7,552 nt of DNA from Methanobacteriota archaeon. GTDB taxonomy: Archaea; Thermoplasmatota; E2; DHVEG-1. The position numbers and the translations under genes are program-made. Where the stretch lies: contig JAPKYG010000122.1 in assembly GCA_026394435.1 (NCBI GenBank), positions 1-7,552 of the forward strand, written 5' to 3'. Numbering within the stretch: position 1 is the stretch's first letter; each line of letters begins with the position of its first letter. The notes below the pieces were generated by a model. The model saw only the letters and a list, made by a program, of their open reading frames with translations, had not been told where the DNA came from and searched no databases. Below, in pieces: positions 1 through 6,501 of this stretch.

Positions 1-1555
1 AGGCAAGATCCTTGTTATGATTCCCAAGATATGTTCCTTTATACCGGGAGTCCTGAGCAGAAAGCGTCCTTAAACCAAAGAGAGTGACCAACGTCTTCTG
101 CACGTCAGCTACAATCCGTTCCTGCATATGTTTTTCAATAAGGGAAAAATCAAGAGAGACAAGGAAAATCTGATTTGGCCGTATCGAGAGATCCTTAGCG
201 TCGATGACATCGTACGGGTGGTCATACTGACGGCTGAAACTGTCTTTGACGTTCTCGGCCAATTCGCTATACTGATTGTTTTTTCCTAAAAGTGTTGAAA
301 GGGTGCTCATGATTTGTAAGGCGTTATACCATAGCGCTTGGATTTCCACGGCTTTCTTTAATCGTGGTGTTGCATAATAATCCCCAAGTTTAACATCCAT
401 CCAGGTAAGTCCTTCGCCATGGCTGATGAGAAAATCATTGTCCATGTGGATGTCATAGTCTGTGCCTTTTTTGTATCCCTCAATAATTGATTGTAAAGTC
501 GGCCAGAGTTTCTCAGCAAGGCTCAAGTCATTAGTATATTTGAGGTATTGGTAGACGCGATCCACATACCACAGTGACGCATCCACGGTGTTGTACACTG
601 GCTGAGAATCTCGTTCTGCAAACACATTAGGAATTAATCCATTCTTGCAGTATTTACCAAAGCTTTGGAGGATTTGTTTCGCGTCTTCGAACCGCTTGGT
701 CACCAGGGTGATTCCTGGTAGTGCGATCAGAGTGTCACGCCCCCAGTCACTAAACCAATGGTATCCTGCAACGATTGATTTTCCCGTGCCTTTTTTTACG
801 ATAAAATTATCGGCTGATAACACAAGTTTGTCGCATGCGCGGGGAAGTAGTGCCTGTGTTAGTAACTGTTGTTTCCGTTGCATTTCTCGGTCGTAGATAT
901 GTGAGGGATCATCCTGCAGTTCATCTTCGATTGTGAAGAGGAGATAGTATTCAGCAGATTTCTTAAGAGGCATCTGAAATTCACCGATATGAAAATTATG
1001 GTCTCTCCAGGAATCGTTCCGCTCTCGATCTTTTTTATAGTACAACTCTTCCCAGTATCCATCTGGTATATAACAAGAGTTTTTCAGGACCATTTTGAGT
1101 GTTTTGTCGATGTTACTGGGTTTGACGACCACACCCTCATCAACAACATCTTGAGAAAATGAGGCAGAACCAGGTGAGGTCATGTCGTAGAAATGCCGAG
1201 AGTTAACCACCGGAACGTGAGAAAGAACCAGAGATTTATTTGTCTCAACCGTGTATTTAATGATTGCCGTGTTTTTTCCATGCTCCATGAAAAAGGTTTT
1301 TTTGAGTCTTACTCCGTCAATGTCGTATACGAGTGAGGGGAAGAAATCAAACACGAATTTACATTTGTGACCTTTAAGGGGATACACGCGATCTTTGATC
1401 TGTATTCTGTCGGTGACGTTGGAGACAAACATCCATCGTTTTGCTGGCGGCTCTAAACTTGCAACAAGCAATCCATGGAACTTACTTGTCGTCTCACTAG
1501 AATGAGTTAAGGATGCGTAGCTACCGAGACCGTTCGTTACAATCCATTCTCGCAT
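1..1555 (-). CDS. Archaeal-type glycogen debranching enzyme (amylo-alpha-1,6-glucosidase, GH133-like), C-terminus cut by window edge
   Basis: Predicted to hydrolyse alpha-1,6 branch points of glycogen in the cytoplasm. I translated it by hand: 518 codons without a stop from ATG at 1555 to the window edge. Residues 1-240 match the N-terminal GDE domain (WIVTNGLGSYAS at 4-15, then KFHGLLVAS at 25-33). The rest is the (alpha/alpha)6 catalytic domain, with WFSDWGRD at 267-274, NTVDASLWY at 322-330, GLTWMDVK at 382-389, ALWYNAL at 407-413 and GLRTLSAQDSRYKGTY at 494-509. Family members run to roughly 600-700 residues, so the segment that normally follows (the AYHxGTVW region) lies outside. The start is chosen because GAGGAGG sits 5 bases upstream and the conserved motifs begin at residue 4. 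It is the last visible gene of the glycogen operon, 45 bases after the second glycosyltransferase. The usual TRKYHG is TSKFHG here. The family call is secure; exact substrate preference is inferred. Confidence 0.93.
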   Translation of the reverse strand, partial: MREWIVTNGLGSYASLTHSSETTSKFHGLLVASLEPPAKRWMFVSNVTDRIQIKDRVYPLKGHKCKFVFDFFPSLVYDIDGVRLKKTFFMEHGKNTAIIKYTVETNKSLVLSHVPVVNSRHFYDMTSPGSASFSQDVVDEGVVVKPSNIDKTLKMVLKNSCYIPDGYWEELYYKKDRERNDSWRDHNFHIGEFQMPLKKSAEYYLLFTIEDELQDDPSHIYDREMQRKQQLLTQALLPRACDKLVLSADNFIVKKGTGKSIVAGYHWFSDWGRDTLIALPGITLVTKRFEDAKQILQSFGKYCKNGLIPNVFAERDSQPVYNTVDASLWYVDRVYQYLKYTNDLSLAEKLWPTLQSIIEGYKKGTDYDIHMDNDFLISHGEGLTWMDVKLGDYYATPRLKKAVEIQALWYNALQIMSTLSTLLGKNNQYSELAENVKDSFSRQYDHPYDVIDAKDLSIRPNQIFLVSLDFSLIEKHMQERIVADVQKTLVTLFGLRTLSAQDSRYKGTYLGNHNKDLA

Positions 1556-1560
1556 ATATG

Positions 1561-1567
1561 CCTCCTC
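1561..1567 (-). promoter_or_regulatory. Shine-Dalgarno of the debranching enzyme gene
   Basis: The minus strand reads GAGGAGG, ending 5 bases before the ATG at 1555. It is a long match to the archaeal 16S rRNA tail and fixes the start of the debranching gene, giving that gene its own ribosome entry within the 45-base intergenic gap. Confidence 0.75.
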
Positions 1568-1600
1568 ACTACATGTGTAAACGGATACTATTGAAAAAAC

Positions 1601-2845
1601 TTATCGTAAAAATTCTTTATAAATATCAAGGGTCCGTCGAGTGACCGCATCCCAGCTGAATTCCTCTAATACTCGCTGTCTCCCGTTTTTCCCCAGTTGG
1701 AGTCCTTTGTCCGGTAATTGAAGAACTTGTATGATCCCCCACGCGATGTCTTTAGGCTCAAAGGGGTTGACGTGGATGCCGCATTGTTTTTCTCCAGAAG
1801 GGATGATTTGTTCCCGCATCCCATTGGTCCCTCGTGCACCAACAACCGTCGGTTTTGCCATGGACATTGCTTCCGTGCATACAATTCCAAACGGTTCATA
1901 AAGTGAGGGGAGTACGACTATGTCTGCTGCTGCGTAATGCCGGATTCTTTCTTCTTCACTAACGAATTCTGTTCTGAAAATCACCCGGTCATGGATACCT
2001 AAACCATCAGCGGTCGATCGCAGTTCATTCTCCATATCCCCTATGCCAAGGATCAGTAATTTCGTGTTCGGGAAATCCTTGAGTATCTGGGGCATTGCTC
2101 GAACAAGTTTGTCTGCTCCTTTTACGGTGACGAGGCGACCAATGAAAAACAATAATGTTTCGTGGTCTTGGACACCGTATCTTCTCCTTTGAGCGAGGCG
2201 GTCTTCATTTGAAATCTTTGTCGGGTCGTATTTTGCAGGGTCGACGCCATTCCAACACGGTCGGATTTTATCTTGGGGAAATCCAAGTTTTAGGAGCTCG
2301 TCTGCCATCGAGTTGGAAACGGTGATGATGCAATCCGCGACTTGACCTCCTTCAAATTCAATGTCTTTTATGGTATGGGATCCTCGTCCTATGGATCGTC
2401 CAACTTCTGTAGAGTGTACATGGAACACTAATGGAATGTTCAATTCTTTTTTAGCCACTATTCCCCCCATGATTCCGAGCCAATCATGCGCGTCAATGAT
2501 AGTAAATGACCGTCCATTCTTCCGAACGAGTGAGTTTACAAGCTGCGACGCAGACATGATATTGTAGCTTAGGACGTCAGCAAAAAACTTGAAGTTCGGC
2601 CCCCACGAGCGGAGTTCATGATCTGCGCAGAGATAAAATGGTTTGCTGAGATCAAGTGTTTTCGGTCTGTACACTTCTACGCCATCGATCTGATCAGAGG
2701 TAGCAAGAGCATTATCCCTGTTAAGGGTAAAAACAGTGACTTCATGTTCAAGTTCTATTTGCTTTTTTGTAATCTCAGTGGCAAATGTACCAAGTCCACC
2801 GTAGATAACTGGGGGATACTCCCAGGAAAAATGCACAATCTTCAT
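1601..2845 (-). CDS. GT4-family glycosyltransferase (glycogen synthase-like), second of two in the operon
   Basis: A 414-residue GT-B fold glycosyltransferase, presumably cytoplasmic, that transfers a sugar from a nucleotide sugar. The N-terminal domain has GGLGTF at 16-21, HDW at 120-122 and HSTEVGR at 144-150. WNGVD at 198-202 leads into the C-terminal nucleotide-sugar domain with GRLVTVKG at 236-243 and the E-x7-E motif EPFGIVCTE (E317, E325). Length is normal for GT4. In this operon it is most simply an alpha-glucan chain-extending enzyme, but the residues before GGLG are I14-Y15, whereas the upstream paralogue has the K-x-G-G-L of classical glycogen synthases, so donor or role may differ. 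The ATG at 2845 follows a Shine-Dalgarno that contains the GH57 stop codon, which suggests translational coupling. A trehalose-phosphate or other sucrose-synthase-type transferase cannot be excluded from motifs alone. Confidence 0.9.
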   Translation of the reverse strand: MKIVHFSWEYPPVIYGGLGTFATEITKKQIELEHEVTVFTLNRDNALATSDQIDGVEVYRPKTLDLSKPFYLCADHELRSWGPNFKFFADVLSYNIMSASQLVNSLVRKNGRSFTIIDAHDWLGIMGGIVAKKELNIPLVFHVHSTEVGRSIGRGSHTIKDIEFEGGQVADCIITVSNSMADELLKLGFPQDKIRPCWNGVDPAKYDPTKISNEDRLAQRRRYGVQDHETLLFFIGRLVTVKGADKLVRAMPQILKDFPNTKLLILGIGDMENELRSTADGLGIHDRVIFRTEFVSEEERIRHYAAADIVVLPSLYEPFGIVCTEAMSMAKPTVVGARGTNGMREQIIPSGEKQCGIHVNPFEPKDIAWGIIQVLQLPDKGLQLGKNGRQRVLEEFSWDAVTRRTLDIYKEFLR

Positions 2846-2857
2846 GATGTGTTACGT

Positions 2858-2866
2858 CTCCTCACC
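2858..2866 (-). promoter_or_regulatory. Shine-Dalgarno of the second glycosyltransferase, overlapping the GH57 stop codon
   Basis: The minus strand reads GGTGAGGAG. The TGA inside it (2864-2862) is the stop codon of the GH57 gene. It lies about 12 bases before the ATG at 2845. A terminating ribosome would sit on this site, which is a typical arrangement for coupling translation of adjacent operon genes. Confidence 0.65.
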
Positions 2867-4052
2867 GTGATTCAGCTTTTTCCTTCAAGTCTTGTAAGAT
2901 GTTCATATAGTTAATAAAACCATCATATGGGATGTCATACGGACTGAAGTACGCATGGACATTGCCGTCTTCAAAGCCTTTGGTTGAAATGTAGTAGAGG
3001 TGATCTGATGTCTGGAGTAATCGCCAGATGTACAGGAGATCTCTATCTCCTTTCTTTTTGAGTTTTCGTCCGATGTCTTTTAGTTCGTTGAAGCAAGCGA
3101 TCTGCATGTTGTTCCCAAGCCATGTCGAGACATTTCTGTCTTCGTCTGCCCAGGAGATCGCCCAGGGAGAGTCGATGTCGCCGACCGCGTTGTACCGCTC
3201 GACTGCTTCACTCACCGTAGCAAAATCAAGGTTATCATGTTTCAGTACTTCACCAGGGAGATGTTTGAGAAATTCAAAGATTCCTGTTTCTACCCATTGG
3301 TGCTCCCCGAAAGTTTCGTAATCCATGAAAAGGTTAATGACGTCACCAAACGAGTTGGACATCCAGTTCGCGTATTTATCCGCGGTAAGGGGGAACCCGG
3401 GCCAGTTACGTGCAGAAAATCGGAACCCAACATCATCACTGAGTTTATAGTTGCGCAAGAGCACTTTGAGGTTTGCGTTCACTGGTTTGTAGACAAAGTT
3501 TGGTGAACGCCACCCAAGGATTCTTTCCGCCCCTTCGGTGATAATACCTTTATACCCGAGGTCTGCAATTTTTTGTGCGATCCTATTATCGTAGATTGCC
3601 TCGGTGTTTCGAAACACTTTTGGTTTGTAGTTGAAGATCCGCTTGATCATCTGTCGATGCATCTTGACTTGATCCTCAAACTCATCGAGATCATCGTAGA
3701 GCCCAGAGAGAGAATGAAAGTAGGTCTCCTCGATGAGGTCAACAGCACCGGTTTTGAACAGTTCCTTGAAACTATCAAGAAGTTCCGGGAGGTACTTCTC
3801 ACAGTATTCAACGAACGTTCCGGTAAGACTATAGGATATTCGGAATTTCCCATCGTATTTGCGAATCAAATCAAGGAATAAATTATTGGTAGGGAGATAA
3901 CATTTCTTTGCCACTTTTTCAAAAATCTTTTGGTTAAGATGTTGATTAAAATAAGTGGAATGGAAATCTCTTGTATTTCCAATATTAAACACCGAGAAAT
4001 GATTCAATCTAAATGGTTGGTGTACTTCGAAGTAGAAACATATGGATGGCAT
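2862..4052 (-). CDS. GH57 alpha-amylase-type glycoside hydrolase
   Basis: A 396-residue cytoplasmic-looking enzyme (no signal peptide) predicted to cleave or rearrange alpha-1,4-glucan. GH57 conserved regions appear in order: HQP at 11-13, LIEETYFHS at 106-114, VFRNTEAIY at 146-154 with E151 as expected nucleophile, FMDYETFGEHQW at 242-253 with D244 as expected acid/base, and a later region around ATVSEAVERY at 278-287. The FRNTE form is that of the short archaeal GH57 group containing the Methanocaldococcus MJ1611 type, not of the longer GH57 branching enzymes. I chose ATG at 4052, one base after the upstream stop, because homologous sequence starts at once (PSICFYFEVHQP). A 9-codon extension to TTG at 4079 is possible but would overlap the upstream gene by 26 bases. 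AGGGG at 4064-4068 is a moderate Shine-Dalgarno. Alpha-amylase versus 4-alpha-glucanotransferase activity is not settled. Confidence 0.92.
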   Translation of the reverse strand: MPSICFYFEVHQPFRLNHFSVFNIGNTRDFHSTYFNQHLNQKIFEKVAKKCYLPTNNLFLDLIRKYDGKFRISYSLTGTFVEYCEKYLPELLDSFKELFKTGAVDLIEETYFHSLSGLYDDLDEFEDQVKMHRQMIKRIFNYKPKVFRNTEAIYDNRIAQKIADLGYKGIITEGAERILGWRSPNFVYKPVNANLKVLLRNYKLSDDVGFRFSARNWPGFPLTADKYANWMSNSFGDVINLFMDYETFGEHQWVETGIFEFLKHLPGEVLKHDNLDFATVSEAVERYNAVGDIDSPWAISWADEDRNVSTWLGNNMQIACFNELKDIGRKLKKKGDRDLLYIWRLLQTSDHLYYISTKGFEDGNVHAYFSPYDIPYDGFINYMNILQDLKEKAESR

Positions 4053-4053
4053 A

Positions 4054-5163
4054 TTAGGCAAGACCCCTGTAGACGTCAAGCGTCCGTTCTGCGACGCGGT
4101 CCCAGGTAAATAATTGTATCTCCCTTTTTGAACTTTGCCTCATGGCATCCCGCAAGGAATCATACCGTAAAAGTGCGATAATTTTGTTTGCCATCTCATC
4201 GGTATCCCAAAAGTCGACCTTGAAGCAATTCTTCAGTACCTCCGAGACGCCAGCGCTTTTTGACACAATTGTGGGTGTTCCTGCGGAGATTGCTTCAAGA
4301 GCGGTGATACCAAACGGTTCGCTGACTGATGGCATGACGTAGATACTTGAGATTTTATAGATATGTTGGACTTCCTCTTCCGTCAGTTTTCCTGTAAAAA
4401 TGACTTTATTTGATATCCCCATGTGTACAGCTTGTTCAATTAAGCGAGGAAGCATGTCTCCGGCTCCTGCAATCACAAACCGAGCATCCTCAAACTCTAA
4501 TACTTTTTTTGCAGCTTTCAGGAAGAACTCCGGGCCTTTCTGTATCGTTAGTCTCCCCAAGAAAAGGATAAGATTTCGTTTCTCCCCTTCCCCAATGGGA
4601 TAGACTGCATTGTGGACCACGGTGATTTTATCCGGGTGTATACCGTATTTCTCAACAATGACTCGTTTGGTGAACTCACTGACTGCGATGATACGGTCTG
4701 CTTTCTGCATGCCTTCTCGTTCGATATCGACGAACCATTGGTTTGGATAGATCCAAGCCGATCGGTCATACTCAGTTGAATGAACCGTCAGAACAAGAGG
4801 AACACCCATCTTTTCTTTCAGGGCTACCGCTGCTTTCATAGTGAGCCAGTCATGACAGTGTATCAAATCGTACTTCCCTTTGACCCTCTGAACTAACAGA
4901 TCATTGTATCGATAGACCGCCTCAAAGAATTTCCCGCCAAGTTCTTTATCATCGGGTCGGTCGTACGGATATACCTCTGTTTCTCCCACTTCAATGATAT
5001 TAATATTCTTGTTATCACTCTTGACTTTTTGTCTGAGCTTCGGCATGTAGAAGTCTATGTGAACGTTTTTATCGGCAAGTCCATGGGTCAACCCGTAACA
5101 GTGGGTACCTAAGCCTCCCACTTTAAATGGTGGGTATTCCCAGCCGATCATTGCGATTTTCAT
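4054..5163 (-). CDS. GT4/GT5-like glycosyltransferase, probable glycogen synthase, first gene of the operon
   Basis: A 369-residue GT-B glycosyltransferase, probably adding glucose from a nucleotide sugar to alpha-glucan in the cytoplasm. It has KVGGLGTH at 14-21, in which K14-x-G-G-L is the signature that contacts the nucleotide sugar in glycogen and starch synthases. HDW is at 104-106, HSTEYDR at 128-134, GRLTIQKG at 203-210, and the E-x7-E motif EPFGITALE at 282-290. The interdomain motif is HNAVYP (184-189) instead of the common NGVD. At 369 residues it is compact for the family. The ATG at 5163 has GGTGAGG upstream at 5174-5180. It leads the four-gene minus-strand run, and its stop lies 1 base before the GH57 ATG. 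It is similar in architecture to the gene at 1601-2845 but clearly divergent from it. Glycogen synthase is the best reading; the donor (ADP- or UDP-glucose) is unknown. Confidence 0.9.
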   Translation of the reverse strand: MKIAMIGWEYPPFKVGGLGTHCYGLTHGLADKNVHIDFYMPKLRQKVKSDNKNINIIEVGETEVYPYDRPDDKELGGKFFEAVYRYNDLLVQRVKGKYDLIHCHDWLTMKAAVALKEKMGVPLVLTVHSTEYDRSAWIYPNQWFVDIEREGMQKADRIIAVSEFTKRVIVEKYGIHPDKITVVHNAVYPIGEGEKRNLILFLGRLTIQKGPEFFLKAAKKVLEFEDARFVIAGAGDMLPRLIEQAVHMGISNKVIFTGKLTEEEVQHIYKISSIYVMPSVSEPFGITALEAISAGTPTIVSKSAGVSEVLKNCFKVDFWDTDEMANKIIALLRYDSLRDAMRQSSKREIQLFTWDRVAERTLDVYRGLA

Positions 5164-5173
5164 TCCTCTGCTT

Positions 5174-5180
5174 CCTCACC
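5174..5180 (-). promoter_or_regulatory. Shine-Dalgarno of the first glycosyltransferase gene
   Basis: The minus strand reads GGTGAGG, ending 10 bases before the ATG at 5163. A second short GAGGA abuts the ATG directly and is too close to work well, so the distal site is the likelier ribosome contact. Confidence 0.55.
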
Positions 5181-5308
5181 AATGACACATGTTGTGTTTA
5201 CTAATAATTTCTACTCCCAAGTATCTTCGTAAATTCATCGAGATTACACGGTAATTGAAATTTTCTTTATTTGATGTGCGATTTTTAACCGTAAAACCTA
5301 CCTCAGTG

Positions 5309-5322
5309 TTATAAGCTTTTCG
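5309..5322 (-). promoter_or_regulatory. Candidate BRE/TATA promoter of the glycogen operon
   Basis: The minus strand reads CGAAAAGCTTATAA: a purine-rich BRE (CGAAAA, 5322-5317) followed by a TATA-like element (CTTATAA, 5315-5309). With the usual archaeal spacing of about 26 bases, transcription would start near 5285, leaving a leader of about 120 bases before the ATG at 5163. That leader is long for an archaeon, so a closer weak element could be the real one. Confidence 0.4.
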
Positions 5323-5510
5323 TTTTTATTCGAGTTCTTTCTTTTTCTCAAATGAAATTAAGATTTTTCCTCCGAAGTTTGTAAAGACTATCCTATTTTC
5401 TATTTGTTGATGGTATGCTTTTTTGGATTATAATAGTATCTGAGAAAACTTGTAAAAATGAGGGTTATACGTGGATATATGTTTAGTATAAATTGTTCGA
5501 ATTGTTGTTA

Positions 5511-5672
5511 CTACAAATGGTTTTTGTCGCTGTCACCCAACACAAAACAATATGGTGCATTGGGTGTGGTGACACAACACTCTCCACAGTAAGCAGCAGT
5601 GGGAGAATGCTGCAACGCTTCTCGCGACATCTTTATGATATCGTGGTTATCCTCTTTTTCATCTCTTGACAT
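5511..5672 (-). CDS. Short Cys-containing ORF, 53 residues, unknown function
   Basis: Read by hand from ATG at 5672 to TAG at 5511. The first half is charged (MSRDEKEDNHDIIK). The second half holds CGECC at 29-33 and PYCF at 40-43, a C-x2-C-C-x8-C spacing that could bind metal. The C terminus is GDSDKNHL. Support for coding comes from the local rise in GC over about 5515-5760 against AT-rich flanks, and from third-position GC of about 44% by hand count, resembling the glycogen operon. Against it: no good Shine-Dalgarno (only AGG near the start), an in-frame TGA 13 codons upstream of the ATG, and an overlapping 49-residue plus-strand frame (5517-5666) open over the same codon register. I do not recognise a family. 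It may be a real microprotein, or the plus-strand frame may be the coding one. Confidence 0.4.
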   Translation of the reverse strand: MSRDEKEDNHDIIKMSREALQHSPTAAYCGECCVTTPNAPYCFVLGDSDKNHL

Positions 5673-5792
5673 TTCGTCTGCCTGATCGAACAGGGACCCT
5701 AATCGATATCAACTGTTACCTTGAACTTGCTTCTCCAATCATGTGATCATGGAGATCTTCTTATCAAGGATAAAAAAACATACCGCCTCTGA

Positions 5793-5807
5793 TTAATTAA
5801 GGTTTCG
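5793..5807 (-). promoter_or_regulatory. Candidate BRE/TATA promoter for the short Cys-containing ORF
   Basis: The minus strand reads CGAAACCTTAATTAA, a BRE-like CGAAACC followed by an A/T box. The expected start would be near 5770, about 100 bases before the ATG at 5672. It points away from the plus-strand TATA at 5846-5855, forming a divergent pair. The TATA match is imperfect. Confidence 0.3.
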
Positions 5808-5845
5808 CTGGCGTGGGTTTTACGGTTTTAATTGAGTTTTCGTTA

Positions 5846-5855
5846 TTTATATATA
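5846..5855 (+). promoter_or_regulatory. TATA box of the short secreted-protein ORF
   Basis: TTTATATATA is a near-ideal archaeal TATA box. About 26 bases downstream gives a start near 5877, followed by a leader of about 30 bases with AGAGGT and then GTG at 5908. The spacing of all elements fits a real transcription unit. Confidence 0.55.
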
Positions 5856-5894
5856 CCCGCATGATACTATGTAATAGGGCAGGATAATAGAATA

Positions 5895-5900
5895 AGAGGT
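5895..5900 (+). promoter_or_regulatory. Shine-Dalgarno deciding the GTG start of the short secreted-protein ORF
   Basis: AGAGGT lies 7 bases before GTG at 5908. It supports that start over the internal ATG at 5926, which would remove the basic n-region of the predicted signal peptide. Confidence 0.5.
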
Positions 5901-5907
5901 ATTTCCA

Positions 5908-6060
5908 GTGAAAAAACATACCCGGATGGTTCAATATATTTGCTGTATAATGGTTTTTTTATTTGTGTGGGGTGCATTATTGCCAATAGGTAACTCCCAA
6001 ACCAATATATTACAGACTGACGAAGAAAAGATGTTCCTGGAGGGACTTTTTAATTTGTAA
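5908..6060 (+). CDS. Short predicted secreted or membrane-anchored protein, 50 residues
   Basis: Read by hand from GTG at 5908 to TAA at 6058-6060. The N terminus is a textbook export signal: basic KKHTR (2-6), a hydrophobic stretch at about 9-28 (including CCIMVFLFVWGALL) and a polar NSQ junction at 29-31. The remaining 19 residues are polar and acidic (TDEEKMFLEGLF). A TATA box and Shine-Dalgarno are correctly spaced upstream, stronger start signals than many short ORFs have. It could be a genuine microprotein exported or tethered at the membrane, or the surviving 5' end of a longer secreted protein truncated after residue 50. I followed all three frames beyond the stop and found no long continuation. 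The family is not recognised. A minus-strand frame over the same bases has no such signals. Confidence 0.55.
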   Translation: MKKHTRMVQYICCIMVFLFVWGALLPIGNSQTNILQTDEEKMFLEGLFNL

Positions 6061-6111
6061 TCATGGTATATAAATCTACTCCTGTTTTTAATTTCAACAC
6101 CTATTACAAGC

Positions 6112-6138
6112 ATTTGATTTTTAATTTGCTTTCTTTTG
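6112..6138 (+). terminator. Possible T-rich terminator after the short secreted-protein ORF
   Basis: The plus strand has several oligo-T runs in close succession beginning about 50 bases after the stop at 6060. Archaeal termination commonly uses U-rich tracts without strong hairpins, so this is compatible with a terminator, but the whole region is AT-rich and specificity is low. Confidence 0.25.
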
Positions 6139-6285
6139 TATCCCCTGATGGAAAAGTTGTCAGTTAGAAAATCGTCATCAACTAAACACTCAAGTCTGGT
6201 TTTATATCATGTTGAATTTTCGTGGGTGTAACCAGGAGAGTATTTAACATTTCCATTGTAATTTCTATGGTATTCTTTTGCCTAA

Positions 6286-6302
6286 TCTAGATAATATCTA
6301 GA
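6286..6302. repeat. Perfect 17-base palindrome, possible operator
   Basis: TCTAGATAATATCTAGA consists of two 8-base arms around a single central A. It stands alone in the intergenic region, about 200 bases past the end of the membrane protein gene. Length and form suit a dimeric regulator site, but no promoter is clearly adjacent, and an AT-rich palindrome of this size can arise by chance. Confidence 0.35.
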
Positions 6303-6501
6303 GGAATTTTTATTCTGAGATGAACAACGGTAATTAGCGATAGTTATGTTCATGATTTAGGAAACCTGCGACAAAATTACTATAATTCGCCACAGGTATG
6401 GATTCTTTTCACATATCTCAGATGGACTTGCTTCTGTTCTGCTTATTAGTTGCCATTGCAGATGCACTTACAGAAGTAATGTTTATGATGGAGAAGTATC
6501 A

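Larger units (their letters stand above)
5164..5510. other. AT-rich non-coding leader and promoter region of the glycogen operon
   Basis: This stretch of 347 bases lies between the start of the glycogen operon and the stop of the Cys-containing short ORF. It is T-rich on the plus strand and I see no defensible gene in it. It contains the best BRE/TATA candidate for the operon (listed separately). Two weaker TATA-like motifs are present on the minus strand, around 5199-5211 and in the 5470-5495 stretch. A 44-codon plus-strand ORF starting at 5458 has no Shine-Dalgarno and is not called. Confidence 0.6.
6061..6501. other. AT-rich intergenic region without a defensible gene
   Basis: This is a stretch of 441 bases between the short secreted-protein ORF (plus) and the end of the membrane protein gene (minus), so transcription from the two sides converges here. 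It holds T-rich stretches near its left end, a TATA-like TTTTATAT at about 6200-6207, a 17-base palindrome at 6286-6302, and a 45-codon plus-strand frame at 6398-6535 that lacks a usable Shine-Dalgarno. No RNA gene is apparent by eye. Confidence 0.6.

Noticed and set aside
3237..3881. Several plus-strand frames of about 90-100 codons within the GH57 gene
   Set aside because: They are antisense shadows of a gene with clear GH57 catalytic motifs.
4053..4079. Nine-codon N-terminal extension of the GH57 gene from TTG at 4079
   Set aside because: TTG is a weak start, the extension overlaps the upstream gene, it has no family-like sequence, and ATG at 4052 immediately precedes the conserved GH57 N terminus.
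5185..5197. Small inverted repeat ACACA-TGT-TGTGT upstream of the first glycosyltransferase
   Set aside because: Five-base arms only, no extension on either side and no second copy noticed.
5458..5592. Plus-strand 44-codon ORF with NCSNCC motif
   Set aside because: No Shine-Dalgarno or well-placed TATA, and it straddles the AT-rich and GC-richer segments without a consistent composition; probably an accidental frame.
5517..5666. Plus-strand 49-residue frame opposite the Cys-containing ORF
   Set aside because: No Shine-Dalgarno before its ATG and less gene-like amino acid content; kept only as the alternative strand for that locus.
5931..6113. Minus-strand 60-residue frame
   Set aside because: It is opposite the short secreted-protein ORF, which has promoter, Shine-Dalgarno and signal-peptide evidence; the minus frame has none.
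6321..6352. TGAACA / TGTTCA inverted repeat with a 20-base loop
   Set aside because: Six-base arms with a long loop are expected often by chance in AT-rich DNA.
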